Source: a virus
DNA: 22,725 nt
IMG/VR virus record: IMGVR_UViG_3300027856_000112
Location: 1-22,725 of that record
Reading direction: 5' to 3' (one strand)
The translations under genes and the position numbers were made by a program. The notes below the pieces were generated by a model that saw nothing but the letters and a program-made list of their open reading frames with translations, was not told the origin of the DNA and searched no databases. Positions 8,646 to 16,206 of this stretch are shown one piece after another (position 1 is the stretch's first letter; each line of letters starts with the position of its first letter).

Positions 8646-8931
8646 TTTTAGGCTCTATAGCGTTCTCTACCTTAGATGTATCCTTGAGTGCTTCCCAGGG
8701 AAGGTCAATTCTACTATCAGTACCACATACTACTTCTGTAATAGATACTGGATGATCTTCAATTGGGGGAGCATTTGCAGTATCTATATTGGCCTCAATA
8801 GTAATACCTTTTGGTTTTCTGGTTGTCTTGATATCTAGCTCACAGTTCTCACTAGTAGCACGAATACCAATATTGTTGAGATGTGAGATAATAGCTAATC
8901 TGACATCTTCAGCTGTTAATGTTACTTTCAT
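8617..8931 (-). CDS. Unknown 104-residue protein with C-terminal FGKK motif
   Basis: I do not recognise the family. The start is ATG at 8931, since GGAGG lies about 6 bases upstream; an in-frame start at 8952 lacks this. The N-terminal ~50 residues look alpha/beta (TAEDVRLAIISHLNNIGI). The middle is Pro- and acid-rich, and the last residues read EPKNVFGKKQSA. That tail matches the end of the SSB encoded two genes upstream (KKSIFGKKG). It overlaps the RuvC-like gene by 23 bases, so it may work in the same DNA-processing pathway (inference). Confidence 0.75.
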   Translation of the reverse strand: MKVTLTAEDVRLAIISHLNNIGIRATSENCELDIKTTRKPKGITIEANIDTANAPPIEDHPVSITEVVCGTDSRIDLPWEALKDTSKVENAIEPKNVFGKKQSA

Positions 8932-9391
8932 TTTGTTCCTCCAGTAGGCCATAATGAGCTATGGCTAATGAATCGGATTTACCATCTTGTAAACCGCCTC
9001 TAGGACCATATACAGATATATCAGGGTATAGCTTAGTAACGATATTAGCTACGTTATGTTTAATATCTTTACCTTTGCCAGTTACCCCTAATACTTTCTG
9101 CCACTTCTTTGGTTGGACTAGTGTGTACGGTACTTCTAATATATCCAGAATAGTCTGTATCTTGGATACGCTCTTACCAAATCCAAAATTAGACTTGGCA
9201 CTCATACCGGGAAGACTGTGAACATCCTCTAAGTAAGCCGAATAACTCCGTTTTTTACTTAGGATGTCTTGGAGTTCACAGTATATTTCTCTAGGTGATT
9301 TACCTAATAGTACGAACTCAGCAGAGGCACTCTCTGTATCTAGGACACAGATAGCACCTTTATTACCGGGGTCTCCGGCGACGATAATCAT
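8909..9391 (-). CDS. RuvC-like Holliday junction resolvase (RNase H fold)
   Basis: 160 residues. The start VAGDPGNKGA contains the first catalytic Asp (D7). YLEDVHS supplies E55, QPKKWQK near residue 93 is the usual basic strand, and LQDGKSDSLAIAHYG supplies D136 and D140 at the end. This D-E-D-D layout matches phage RuvC-family endonucleases that resolve branched DNA during replication, recombination and packaging with metal ions. The ATG overlaps the winged-helix gene's TGA as ATGA. The neighbours (SSB, Sak4 ATPase, primase-helicase) support the role. Confidence 0.9.
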   Translation of the reverse strand: MIIVAGDPGNKGAICVLDTESASAEFVLLGKSPREIYCELQDILSKKRSYSAYLEDVHSLPGMSAKSNFGFGKSVSKIQTILDILEVPYTLVQPKKWQKVLGVTGKGKDIKHNVANIVTKLYPDISVYGPRGGLQDGKSDSLAIAHYGLLEEQNESNINS

Positions 9392-9612
9392 CTAGAGTAC
9401 TTATGTACCATAGCCCCTGATATAGGGCACTTATACCGCCCATATGACTTCGTGACCTGCTCCCAGACACCTTGAGTAAGTTCACCCAATTCACGACGAA
9501 CAGTATTAGGGTTACCTTGAATACCTCGGGTAACTTCCATAGCTGAAGCAGCACTCTTGCGCTTACCGAGATAAGTCAGTATCTTATGAGTTACAGTTTC
9601 TTTTTTACGCAT
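9388..9612 (-). CDS. Small winged-helix DNA-binding protein
   Basis: 74 residues from ATG at 9612, chosen because AGGA sits 7 bases upstream and it starts 4 bases after the SSB stop; the longer in-frame extension lies inside the SSB gene. The sequence fits a winged helix-turn-helix: an N-terminal helix (TVTHKILTYLGKRKSA), a turn and recognition helix (GIQGNPNTVRRELGELT), then a basic wing (TKSYGRYKCPI). It could be a regulator of this operon or a DNA-replication accessory protein. It is coupled by ATGA to the resolvase gene. Confidence 0.8.
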   Translation of the reverse strand: MRKKETVTHKILTYLGKRKSAASAMEVTRGIQGNPNTVRRELGELTQGVWEQVTKSYGRYKCPISGAMVHKYSR

Positions 9613-9616
9613 ATAA

Positions 9617-10360
9617 TTATCCTTTCTTCCCGAAGATACTTTTCTTCGGTTTGGTTTCAGCAGCATTTGCAGTAGGAGCAGTACTACCTTTAGGGATGTG
9701 CCCATTCTTAGCAGCACTCTTGTCGTAATCATTGCCAGTGTTTTTCTCTACCCACTTATCAAAGAATACAGATTCTTCTACCTCTGCAATCATCTCATTG
9801 ACAGTAAGCTTAGTCTCAGGGTGGCAACTAGTGGACAACTCATTACTCAAACGAGTAAAGCCTGTTGGCTGGTAGTCACCTTTAGCATCCTTTACATTAA
9901 TATCAGAGATGACTCGCTGGAGACCAAGATAGACTTCCTGGCCACACCAATCCATCATCATCTGGACAGCGGTAGGCATTTCTTTCTTCTCATCATAGTC
10001 CCACAGACTAATTACTTTTTCTTCTGGCTCCATTTCAGCGATATGCTCTCCAGTAAGTAGAAGGGACAAATCATCCATCTTCTTGAAGCCTGGGAGGTAG
10101 TGCTTCTTACCATCACGCTCATAGTAATTCTTCTGGCCTTTCTTTTTACCAGAGGAGATATATTCAGTGAGACGAATGTTCTCACCGTTCTCGCCTTTAG
10201 CAGTGATGTTGATACAAGTTGCACCACCAGTAGACTCACCTACATAGGCAGTCTCGATAACTGCAAGGCACATACCGCTCTCTGTTGGACCATTACTGGC
10301 ACCTCCAACACGGTCTTTAGTTTCTTCAATACTGTCGTCTTTCTTAAAATTTCCAAGCAT
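9617..10360 (-). CDS. Phage single-strand DNA-binding protein
   Basis: 247 residues. The start MLGNFKKDDSIEETKDR, followed by an AYVGES strand and the Y-E-R-D-G-K-K-H-Y-L-P-G-F block near residues 79-91, matches a widespread family of phage SSB-like OB-fold proteins. It would coat and protect single-stranded DNA at the fork and in recombination. The C-terminus is unusual for an SSB: there is no acidic tail, and it ends in basic KKSIFGKKG. The SD is strong (AGAGGAATAAAAATATG). It lies directly downstream of the Sak4-like ATPase, a common phage pairing. Confidence 0.85.
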   Translation of the reverse strand: MLGNFKKDDSIEETKDRVGGASNGPTESGMCLAVIETAYVGESTGGATCINITAKGENGENIRLTEYISSGKKKGQKNYYERDGKKHYLPGFKKMDDLSLLLTGEHIAEMEPEEKVISLWDYDEKKEMPTAVQMMMDWCGQEVYLGLQRVISDINVKDAKGDYQPTGFTRLSNELSTSCHPETKLTVNEMIAEVEESVFFDKWVEKNTGNDYDKSAAKNGHIPKGSTAPTANAAETKPKKSIFGKKG

Positions 10361-10373
10361 ATTTTTATTCCTC

Positions 10374-11099
10374 TTATGAATAGTATTCGTTCAGTCTCTG
10401 AGAGACCAAATTCAAATCGTTGTTAATGTATTTCTCTGACCGCTTCCAGAGTCCCATATGGGAACGCATCTTCTCACCTAGACTCTTCTTATCAATCCGA
10501 GTCTGGAATACATACTTAACACCATCTTCTTCTTCTTCATCAGAGATAGTGAGTAAGTCGTTATCCTTCATCCACTTCTTAGCTTCTTTAGTGGAGATAC
10601 GTTTAGCACCTAGAATAGTAGTGAAGTCAGCCTCTGCACCTGTGTACCCTACAGCACCTTTAATAGGGATTTTACTCTCAAGTACCATATCTGTTTCATT
10701 CATGATGTCCTGTGTGTGAGCCAATACAAAATAAGTCTTTGTCCCTGTTTTAACTTCATGCAGTAAAGACCTGTAATACTTAGCGTAATCTTGCCAAGCT
10801 TGGCGGGAATCCACAGCAGTAAGCACCTTCTGTTGCTCATACATATTCATAAGGTATGTAAGAGTATCTACCACACAAGTGTGCGCTGTATCATGTACCT
10901 CAAACTCCTGTACTGCTGCAATAGCATCTTCAGGATCTTCTAGACGTACCTCCAAGAACTTGCTTCTAAAAGGCAAATCCTTCAAATCAGAATTAAGATA
11001 CACGATATTCTTTGGGTCATTAAGCCAAGCTAGGGAGGTACTCTTCCCTGAACTTGGTTTGCCTACTATCAGCACTACATGGTTATTACCATCACTCAT
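10374..11099 (-). CDS. Sak4-like RecA-fold ATPase
   Basis: 241 residues. Walker A is GKPSSGKST (13-21). The likely Walker B is HTCVVDTLTYL with D78, and there is a later sensor-like strand (KTYFVLAHTQD). This compact RecA core without large extra domains is typical of the phage Sak4 group, which promotes single-strand annealing recombination together with a phage SSB. The SSB gene is next downstream, supporting that assignment. Its ATG overlaps the end of the primase-helicase gene by 8 bases. A generic phage AAA-type ATPase is the fallback call. Confidence 0.85.
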   Translation of the reverse strand: MSDGNNHVVLIVGKPSSGKSTSLAWLNDPKNIVYLNSDLKDLPFRSKFLEVRLEDPEDAIAAVQEFEVHDTAHTCVVDTLTYLMNMYEQQKVLTAVDSRQAWQDYAKYYRSLLHEVKTGTKTYFVLAHTQDIMNETDMVLESKIPIKGAVGYTGAEADFTTILGAKRISTKEAKKWMKDNDLLTISDEEEEDGVKYVFQTRIDKKSLGEKMRSHMGLWKRSEKYINNDLNLVSQRLNEYYS

Positions 11100-13242
11100 C
11101 CATATCTCTCCGGCTAATTGCTTTCAATACTGTGGTCATAATTGTGTGCATAATCTCCTCTTCTTTCATTGGTGAAGTAATCTTATCATTAAGCTGTATA
11201 ACAGCATTTCTGATATCATCGTAGTCCTTACCACTATCCACCAATGCTAATGCATATCGGATAATACTGTTGGACCTATTGCCTCTTGTAGCTTTGAGAA
11301 TGAACCACCGCTCTAGGTTATTGATAGCATCTGTAGACAGAATCTTATCTCTAGTCTCCCCTTCTTTTCTGGTTTGGGGGATGAACAACATAGCATCAAG
11401 TAACTCACCTTCCTGATAGTGAAAACTACCGGGGTGTGCCATCCACTTGCGAGCAATATCTTTAGCTTGTACATCCACATTGAAAGGCAGCCACGCATAG
11501 ATATTCTCCATGAACTTAGAGAATTCTACAGTAGGTAACTTAACAGTATGGCTCAAAGGAAGAATAATCCTATACCTATTCTTACTATCAGTATGTCTCT
11601 TGGTTGTAGCAAACAGTGCTGTATAGTCCTCTAACAGCATCTGAGCTGTTTCCATCTGCACAGAGTCATCCACGTCCAGAACAACCATGTTAAAGCCCTG
11701 TATGACGTTAGAGGAGCTTCTGTAATCATCTACGAAATGGTGATTACAATAATGGTATCCCGGTTCAGTAAGAAGCTCATGCATACCATCGAAGGGAATA
11801 GTGAACTTCTCATATCCTGTAGTGATGTCTGTACTGTACGAGATAGTGAGATTGTCTAGGTCAGTGTCCTCTAATGACTCCCCAGAGAAGAACTCAATAC
11901 CGTCACTGGAGCTTCTCTTAATAATGATATTGTTCTTATAGCCCCAAGCACTAGCCTGATGCATTAAATCACTACGTTGAGATGCAGTACCTTTATAGAA
12001 AGGCAAGTCCTCTATGAGGTCCACTTCAGTTACCTCTTTCTTGACGCCCGCAATGTACTTAGCCAACAGAGTGTAGTTACGGTCTCTGTTAAGAATACCT
12101 CCAAAGGAATCCCCTGTCTCTTCTGCCAACTTAATAGCATTGAACAGGAGTTCCTCTGTAATCTCGTCACTCTCAGATATGAAGGCATAGGCACCTGCAA
12201 GTTTGAGAGCTTTGAAGTATCTATGACTCAGCTCTGCTTTCTGGATAGTAGCAAAGTCTCCTAACTCATCTGCACGATGGTCACAGTAAAGCCTATATTC
12301 AATAAGCTTAAGTGTGGTAGATTTGGAGATAGTGAGTACCTGACCAAATTTACTTTCGTCAGCAAGATTACCAATGTCTACAGCCAATTGCTCTAGATAG
12401 TCAGAGGATGTAGTATCCGTCATCATATCGTAGATTTGCTCAGGAGTGAGTATGGTATCCTTCTCAATACGTGGGATGTAGCCAAAGAAGCATCTACGAG
12501 CATACCCAGTATCCAACATGGATATGAGTTCTTCTTGGGTCTTACCACCATCTAGTACCTTATTAGGGGTACCAAACAACAACATATTAGTAGGAGTTCT
12601 ACCAGCTACTTCTTCACTACGGACATTCTCTTTGGTATTCTTAGTAAGCTTCTGTTTAACATTGCCAATGTCATACAGTTCTAGAAAGGTATTGAGTACC
12701 TCAATATTACTTACCAGATTACTGCCAATCTCATCTAGCTCTAACGATACTGCACCTGCCCCTGACATCAGGATAAGCTGCCTCATCTGTTTCACGGCAG
12801 GAGATGTACCACTATCAAAGGAGAATGCTAAGTGACCTAGACTATTAAACTCTTTTGTTGTTTTCTCTAGAGTCTCTTCGTAGTCTTCCCCATACTTGTT
12901 AGCCCTAGAAGCAGCTATTTTGGCTATACAAGATTCACTAAGAATAGGGAAAGTCTCTTCCATAAACTTATGTTTGAAGTTACTAATAACTTCCTCTTCC
13001 AGAATATTGGTAGAGAAGCCTTTACCAAAACCACTTGGAGCTAGATTAATAGCATAGAGGTTTACTGGGATAATGCCTCTGTCATGGGTTTTGATATTGG
13101 TATGCATGATACTCGCTACTTTAGCGAAGTAGTAAGCTACCAGTACTCGGAAAAAGATAGGATTTGCTATTTGAGTCTTCTGCATTAATACATTAACAAG
13201 CTTTTCACTTGGCACAAAATGCTTGACGTTCTCTAAATCCAT
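11092..13242 (-). CDS. Helicase-primase fusion: N-terminal DUF3987 ATPase, C-terminal archaeo-eukaryotic primase
   Basis: 716 residues. The N-terminal half is a DUF3987-type P-loop ATPase with Walker A APSGFGKGFS (68-77) and Walker B SLELDEIG (about 166-173). The second half has the three archaeo-eukaryotic primase motifs: VVLDVDD (D523, D525), TKRH (547-550) followed by the strand RYRIILPL, and NVD (D590). Residues about 654-710 (GNRSNSIIRYALAL onward) resemble a PriCT C-terminal module. It should unwind DNA and synthesise primers at the phage fork. The order ATPase-then-primase is the reverse of the usual primase-then-helicase fusion. The SD AAAGGA is good. It precedes the Sak4 gene with an 8-base overlap. 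Confidence 0.88.
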   Translation of the reverse strand: MDLENVKHFVPSEKLVNVLMQKTQIANPIFFRVLVAYYFAKVASIMHTNIKTHDRGIIPVNLYAINLAPSGFGKGFSTNILEEEVISNFKHKFMEETFPILSESCIAKIAASRANKYGEDYEETLEKTTKEFNSLGHLAFSFDSGTSPAVKQMRQLILMSGAGAVSLELDEIGSNLVSNIEVLNTFLELYDIGNVKQKLTKNTKENVRSEEVAGRTPTNMLLFGTPNKVLDGGKTQEELISMLDTGYARRCFFGYIPRIEKDTILTPEQIYDMMTDTTSSDYLEQLAVDIGNLADESKFGQVLTISKSTTLKLIEYRLYCDHRADELGDFATIQKAELSHRYFKALKLAGAYAFISESDEITEELLFNAIKLAEETGDSFGGILNRDRNYTLLAKYIAGVKKEVTEVDLIEDLPFYKGTASQRSDLMHQASAWGYKNNIIIKRSSSDGIEFFSGESLEDTDLDNLTISYSTDITTGYEKFTIPFDGMHELLTEPGYHYCNHHFVDDYRSSSNVIQGFNMVVLDVDDSVQMETAQMLLEDYTALFATTKRHTDSKNRYRIILPLSHTVKLPTVEFSKFMENIYAWLPFNVDVQAKDIARKWMAHPGSFHYQEGELLDAMLFIPQTRKEGETRDKILSTDAINNLERWFILKATRGNRSNSIIRYALALVDSGKDYDDIRNAVIQLNDKITSPMKEEEIMHTIMTTVLKAISRRDMDE

Positions 13243-13243
13243 A

Positions 13244-13543
13244 TTATTTTCCTTTAGCGATTCTGAGTACTGTAGCCGTACTCTTATTTAGCTTGAGAAC
13301 ATGAATAATCTCTTTAACAGCAGCACCCTGAGTTGTACAGTAAGCATCTACTACCCAACTAGATTCCTGCCATTCTGTGTATAGAGCACAGATAGCAGCT
13401 TTCTGCTTGTCATTGAGAGGAGGTGTAATAACCTTCTTCTTCTCCTCTTCTGGTTCATCATCAAATTTTTCCATTACCCAGTCATATCCTCGCTCCATTG
13501 CTGGAGGTACTAGTGCTAGAAAGAATTGTACGATTAAAGTCAT
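13244..13543 (-). CDS. Small unknown protein with hydrophobic N-terminus
   Basis: 99 residues from ATG at 13543, preferred because of a strong AAAGGAG SD 5-6 bases upstream. An ATG at 13570 overlaps the nuclease stop (ATGA) and would add 9 residues, but its AGGA is 11 bases away. The N-terminus (MTLIVQFFLALVPPAMERGY) could be a membrane anchor or amphipathic helix. An acidic/Lys linker (about 28-37) follows, then a helical region ending VKEIIHVLKLNKSTATVLR that could be a small helix-turn-helix. It lies between nuclease and primase-helicase genes. Confidence 0.7.
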   Translation of the reverse strand: MTLIVQFFLALVPPAMERGYDWVMEKFDDEPEEEKKKVITPPLNDKQKAAICALYTEWQESSWVVDAYCTTQGAAVKEIIHVLKLNKSTATVLRIAKGK

Positions 13544-13566
13544 ATAGTCTCCTTTAGGTTGTTTCT

Positions 13567-14544
13567 TCATAGTATTACTAATCCTTTTTGGATAAGTGCT
13601 TTAGCTTGGTCACAGACCTCTACAACATTGCAGTATTCACAGCGTTTAACTTGTCCCGGTACAGTAATAATAATACCCTTATTACCATCCTCCATAAGTC
13701 TTTGGTTAGCCTCATGAGAATCATCAAAGTTCTTAGTACTGCGGGTAAGCTTTGCTGGATTGCTGTAATACTTATACAGTGTAGGTTTCTGCCACAACTC
13801 TTCATACGTACATTCAGGCATCTCTGACTGTTCTGCTTGTAGATAGTCATCGACTTCATTAAGCCTGCTTCCAATCCACTTCTCTGTCTCATCAAAGGAC
13901 ATAAGAGGCAGTTTCTTCTGTAGTACCTTATGTGGAGGGTAGTCTTTCTTTCTAGAGGCCTCGGCCTTACTATAATCAGTGAAGATATAGTTGATAGCCA
14001 TTACATCACTGGTTACTTTATCCGGATTTAGCCATCTGTTGATGCTACCTTGGCGGATATAATCTGTATCATGTCCCCCAAGGATATAGCCCCATACACT
14101 TGTACTTTTATGGTCCTCCATGACACCATTTGCGATGACATCATATTTACCCGAGACTACCCATCCGGCAATTTCCTTCTTAACTCTCTGCTCAACAAAG
14201 AAGTTATGGAGATCTTCGTCTACAGTATCTGGATTAACCCGAGTTTTCTCAGCAATTGCCTTAGGATAGCCAAGAGACTCCAGTATAGCAGGTACTTTGT
14301 CAGATTTCCATGCTGATTCAATAGCATCATGAATAGCTGTACCCATACGACTAGGTACCAAATCCATAATATCCGTAGCTTTGCCTGCATCAGGATACTG
14401 TTGCTGAAGAATTATAGACCGTATTGGTTTAATCAGTGCAGTTGCACTAATAGTCTTAGGAGTATTGTCAAGGTCATATGAGTCAAATCCCAGCCATAAT
14501 GCTACGCTTAATGGTATGTTCTGTTTATTCGTGTATTTCTTCAT
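13567..14544 (-). CDS. Cas4/RecB-like PD-(D/E)XK nuclease with Cys cluster
   Basis: About 325 residues. GTAIHDAIE (H72) is the early motif of RecB-like nucleases, SGKYDVI supplies catalytic D135 and VMEDHKST supplies the E-x-K pair (E143, K146). Late Cys residues (PEC near 244, then CEYCNVVEVC near 301-310) give four cysteines placed like the iron-sulfur or zinc cluster of Cas4/AddB-type nucleases. RSTKNFDDSHEA is another family block. It probably acts as an exonuclease in recombination or end processing beside the polymerase. It overlaps the polymerase C-terminal gene by 20 bases. Confidence 0.87.
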   Translation of the reverse strand: MKKYTNKQNIPLSVALWLGFDSYDLDNTPKTISATALIKPIRSIILQQQYPDAGKATDIMDLVPSRMGTAIHDAIESAWKSDKVPAILESLGYPKAIAEKTRVNPDTVDEDLHNFFVEQRVKKEIAGWVVSGKYDVIANGVMEDHKSTSVWGYILGGHDTDYIRQGSINRWLNPDKVTSDVMAINYIFTDYSKAEASRKKDYPPHKVLQKKLPLMSFDETEKWIGSRLNEVDDYLQAEQSEMPECTYEELWQKPTLYKYYSNPAKLTRSTKNFDDSHEANQRLMEDGNKGIIITVPGQVKRCEYCNVVEVCDQAKALIQKGLVIL

Positions 14545-15634
14545 AAAATAAAGCCTCTATAGCCTCTCCAGAGGCATTATTAGGTAAAGTAGTAGAGCAG
14601 CTCCAGTTTGGGTAGAAGATGTCTGTAGCCCCTCCTAGACGTACTGTAGGATGCTGTAATTCAGGTAAGTCTTGCCACTGCATACATTCCACTAGGTTTT
14701 TATTGAACCAAGTCACTACTTCTATATCTGGCCTAACCAGAAAGTACTGAGCATCATGGATATGGATATTTGGTTTAATGTCGTAACGATAAGGAGATGC
14801 TAATATTCTCTTCAGCATTTCTATACCTGCTCTGTTATTGAGCATACAGTAACTCTGCCCTTTCATGTTACCCGCTGTACGTGCCTCTGCTTCAGCCTCG
14901 TAAGGCGTCTTAGAGGTACCTAGCATGACCTTGGATAGCATAGGGGTACGCAGCCTTAAACCGAAGGCTCCAGTGATGTAACCGTCCTTACAGGCTTGAT
15001 GAAGCTCACCTTGAATATACTCATCTGATTCAACATAGAGAGTATGGTAATTAGCCTCAACGTCCTGAGCTTTCTCTTTGGTCATACCTAGATTCTTAAC
15101 CAGAGTATGCCAAGTCCCGGAGTAGGTCAGTGCAAATGTAGGAGTTTTACTATCCTGACGTATTTGAGGGTACTTAGTCTTTATAGAGTTAATAGATGCT
15201 ACTGTATCTACTATATCTGGCAACTGGTCTCTAAAGTAAGAGTATGCTCGTAGACAGTGACCATCGTATCCGTCAGTGTACACTTTGAGCTTATTCTTAT
15301 CCTTAGTAGTCAATGCAGATATCATATCCTCAAGGCTATTAAAGTCTGCACCACAGAATAACCAATCCGCTGTGGATATAAAGCATTCTTTGATTAACTT
15401 AGCATGTACTGAGCCAGAAGGAATACTAGTTAGGTTAGGCTTACTACTAGAGAGCCTACCTGTCTTGGTTCCTCCTAGGTTAAACCCACCATGGAGATAA
15501 TATACTCCATCATCTTTGAGCACACTGTACTCTCTGAAGGCGGGTATGAATGTAGCTAAGAGGATATCTACCTCGGATAGCTCTACTAAAGCTTGGAGGA
15601 ATTTTACTGCCTCTATAGCCCCAGCTTTATCCAT
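14525..15634 (-). CDS. Family A DNA polymerase, C-terminal half (palm/fingers)
   Basis: 369 residues with the polymerase active site: TGRLSSSKPNL (58-68), motif A GADFNSLED (D97, E102), motif B RQDSKTPTFALTYS (R159, K163, F167) and motif C HIHDAQ (H293, D294). It begins just inside the thumb (KFLQALVELSEVDILLATFI), exactly where the exonuclease half stops, so together they make one complete enzyme. The ATG shares one base with the preceding TAA (TAATG). An in-frame TGA lies three codons upstream, so no longer start is possible. There is no clear SD, which suggests translation by coupling. Motif C has A-Q after H-D instead of the usual E. Confidence 0.93.
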   Translation of the reverse strand: MDKAGAIEAVKFLQALVELSEVDILLATFIPAFREYSVLKDDGVYYLHGGFNLGGTKTGRLSSSKPNLTSIPSGSVHAKLIKECFISTADWLFCGADFNSLEDMISALTTKDKNKLKVYTDGYDGHCLRAYSYFRDQLPDIVDTVASINSIKTKYPQIRQDSKTPTFALTYSGTWHTLVKNLGMTKEKAQDVEANYHTLYVESDEYIQGELHQACKDGYITGAFGLRLRTPMLSKVMLGTSKTPYEAEAEARTAGNMKGQSYCMLNNRAGIEMLKRILASPYRYDIKPNIHIHDAQYFLVRPDIEVVTWFNKNLVECMQWQDLPELQHPTVRLGGATDIFYPNWSCSTTLPNNASGEAIEALFYEEIHE

Positions 15635-16206
15635 TAAATATCACAGGTATTAAGTTTAGCTTGGAGGCTGTACAATTCTGAAGAAGCCTGAGAATGCTCT
15701 AGAGTCTGTTGCAAATATTCTCGTGCAGGCTTGTATAATTTCTGGATGTTAGTAAGTTCTTGTTTTAGCTCTTTCATAGAACTACGGGACAGGTTACCGT
15801 AACCTCCAGCAACTCTAAGGGTTACACTCTCATCTTTCGTGTCTAGTTTAATAGTAATCTCAATACCCTCACGAGAGATTTTTACAGACTCACCTTTGGC
15901 AGCACTGAACATACCATCTTGGTCATCGGGAACAGGATGGTCAGCCAGTTTCTCTTGTGCTTCCATCATTTCGTTGATAATAAGTATATGAGTACCAAGG
16001 AAATCCTCCAGCAGCTCTACAGCATACTCAATTTCTTTAGCAGAAGGAGTATTTCGAGAGAACACAATACCCCTTACTGAAAATAGCGGCTTACCACATT
16101 CGCCAACTACACGGAGACTTTTATTATCGCTAATAGCTACATGGTAATTGTTAAGGCTGAAGTTATCTAGTACATCTTGACATTCTTTACGTAAAATAAG
16201 ACTCAT
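15634..16206 (-). CDS. Unknown 190-residue protein encoded between the two polymerase halves
   Basis: I do not recognise it. The N-terminal ~90 residues look alpha/beta; a beta-rich middle (VKISREGIEITIKLDTKDES) follows, and a long C-terminal helical part with coiled-coil character (about 140-180). No HNH, GIY-YIG or LAGLIDADG homing-endonuclease motif is visible, and no intein splice residues. It is coupled on both sides: ATGA with the exonuclease half and TAATG with the palm half. Its own SD (AGAGGAATTAAAATG) is strong. Conserved-looking coupling suggests it may be a polymerase accessory or bridge subunit (inference only). Confidence 0.8.
   Translation of the reverse strand: MSLILRKECQDVLDNFSLNNYHVAISDNKSLRVVGECGKPLFSVRGIVFSRNTPSAKEIEYAVELLEDFLGTHILIINEMMEAQEKLADHPVPDDQDGMFSAAKGESVKISREGIEITIKLDTKDESVTLRVAGGYGNLSRSSMKELKQELTNIQKLYKPAREYLQQTLEHSQASSELYSLQAKLNTCDI

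Noticed and set aside
9613-9732. Longer N-terminus for the winged-helix protein
   Set aside because: It would lie inside the SSB gene in another frame; the ATG at 9612 has a good SD and a 4-base gap from the SSB stop.
13567-14544. CRISPR-associated Cas4
   Set aside because: No Cas1, Cas2 or repeat array in the window; the neighbours are phage replication genes.
15634-16206. Homing endonuclease or intein interrupting the polymerase
   Set aside because: No HNH, GIY-YIG or LAGLIDADG motif, no splice-junction Cys/Ser and His-Asn residues, and the polymerase halves have their own stops and starts.
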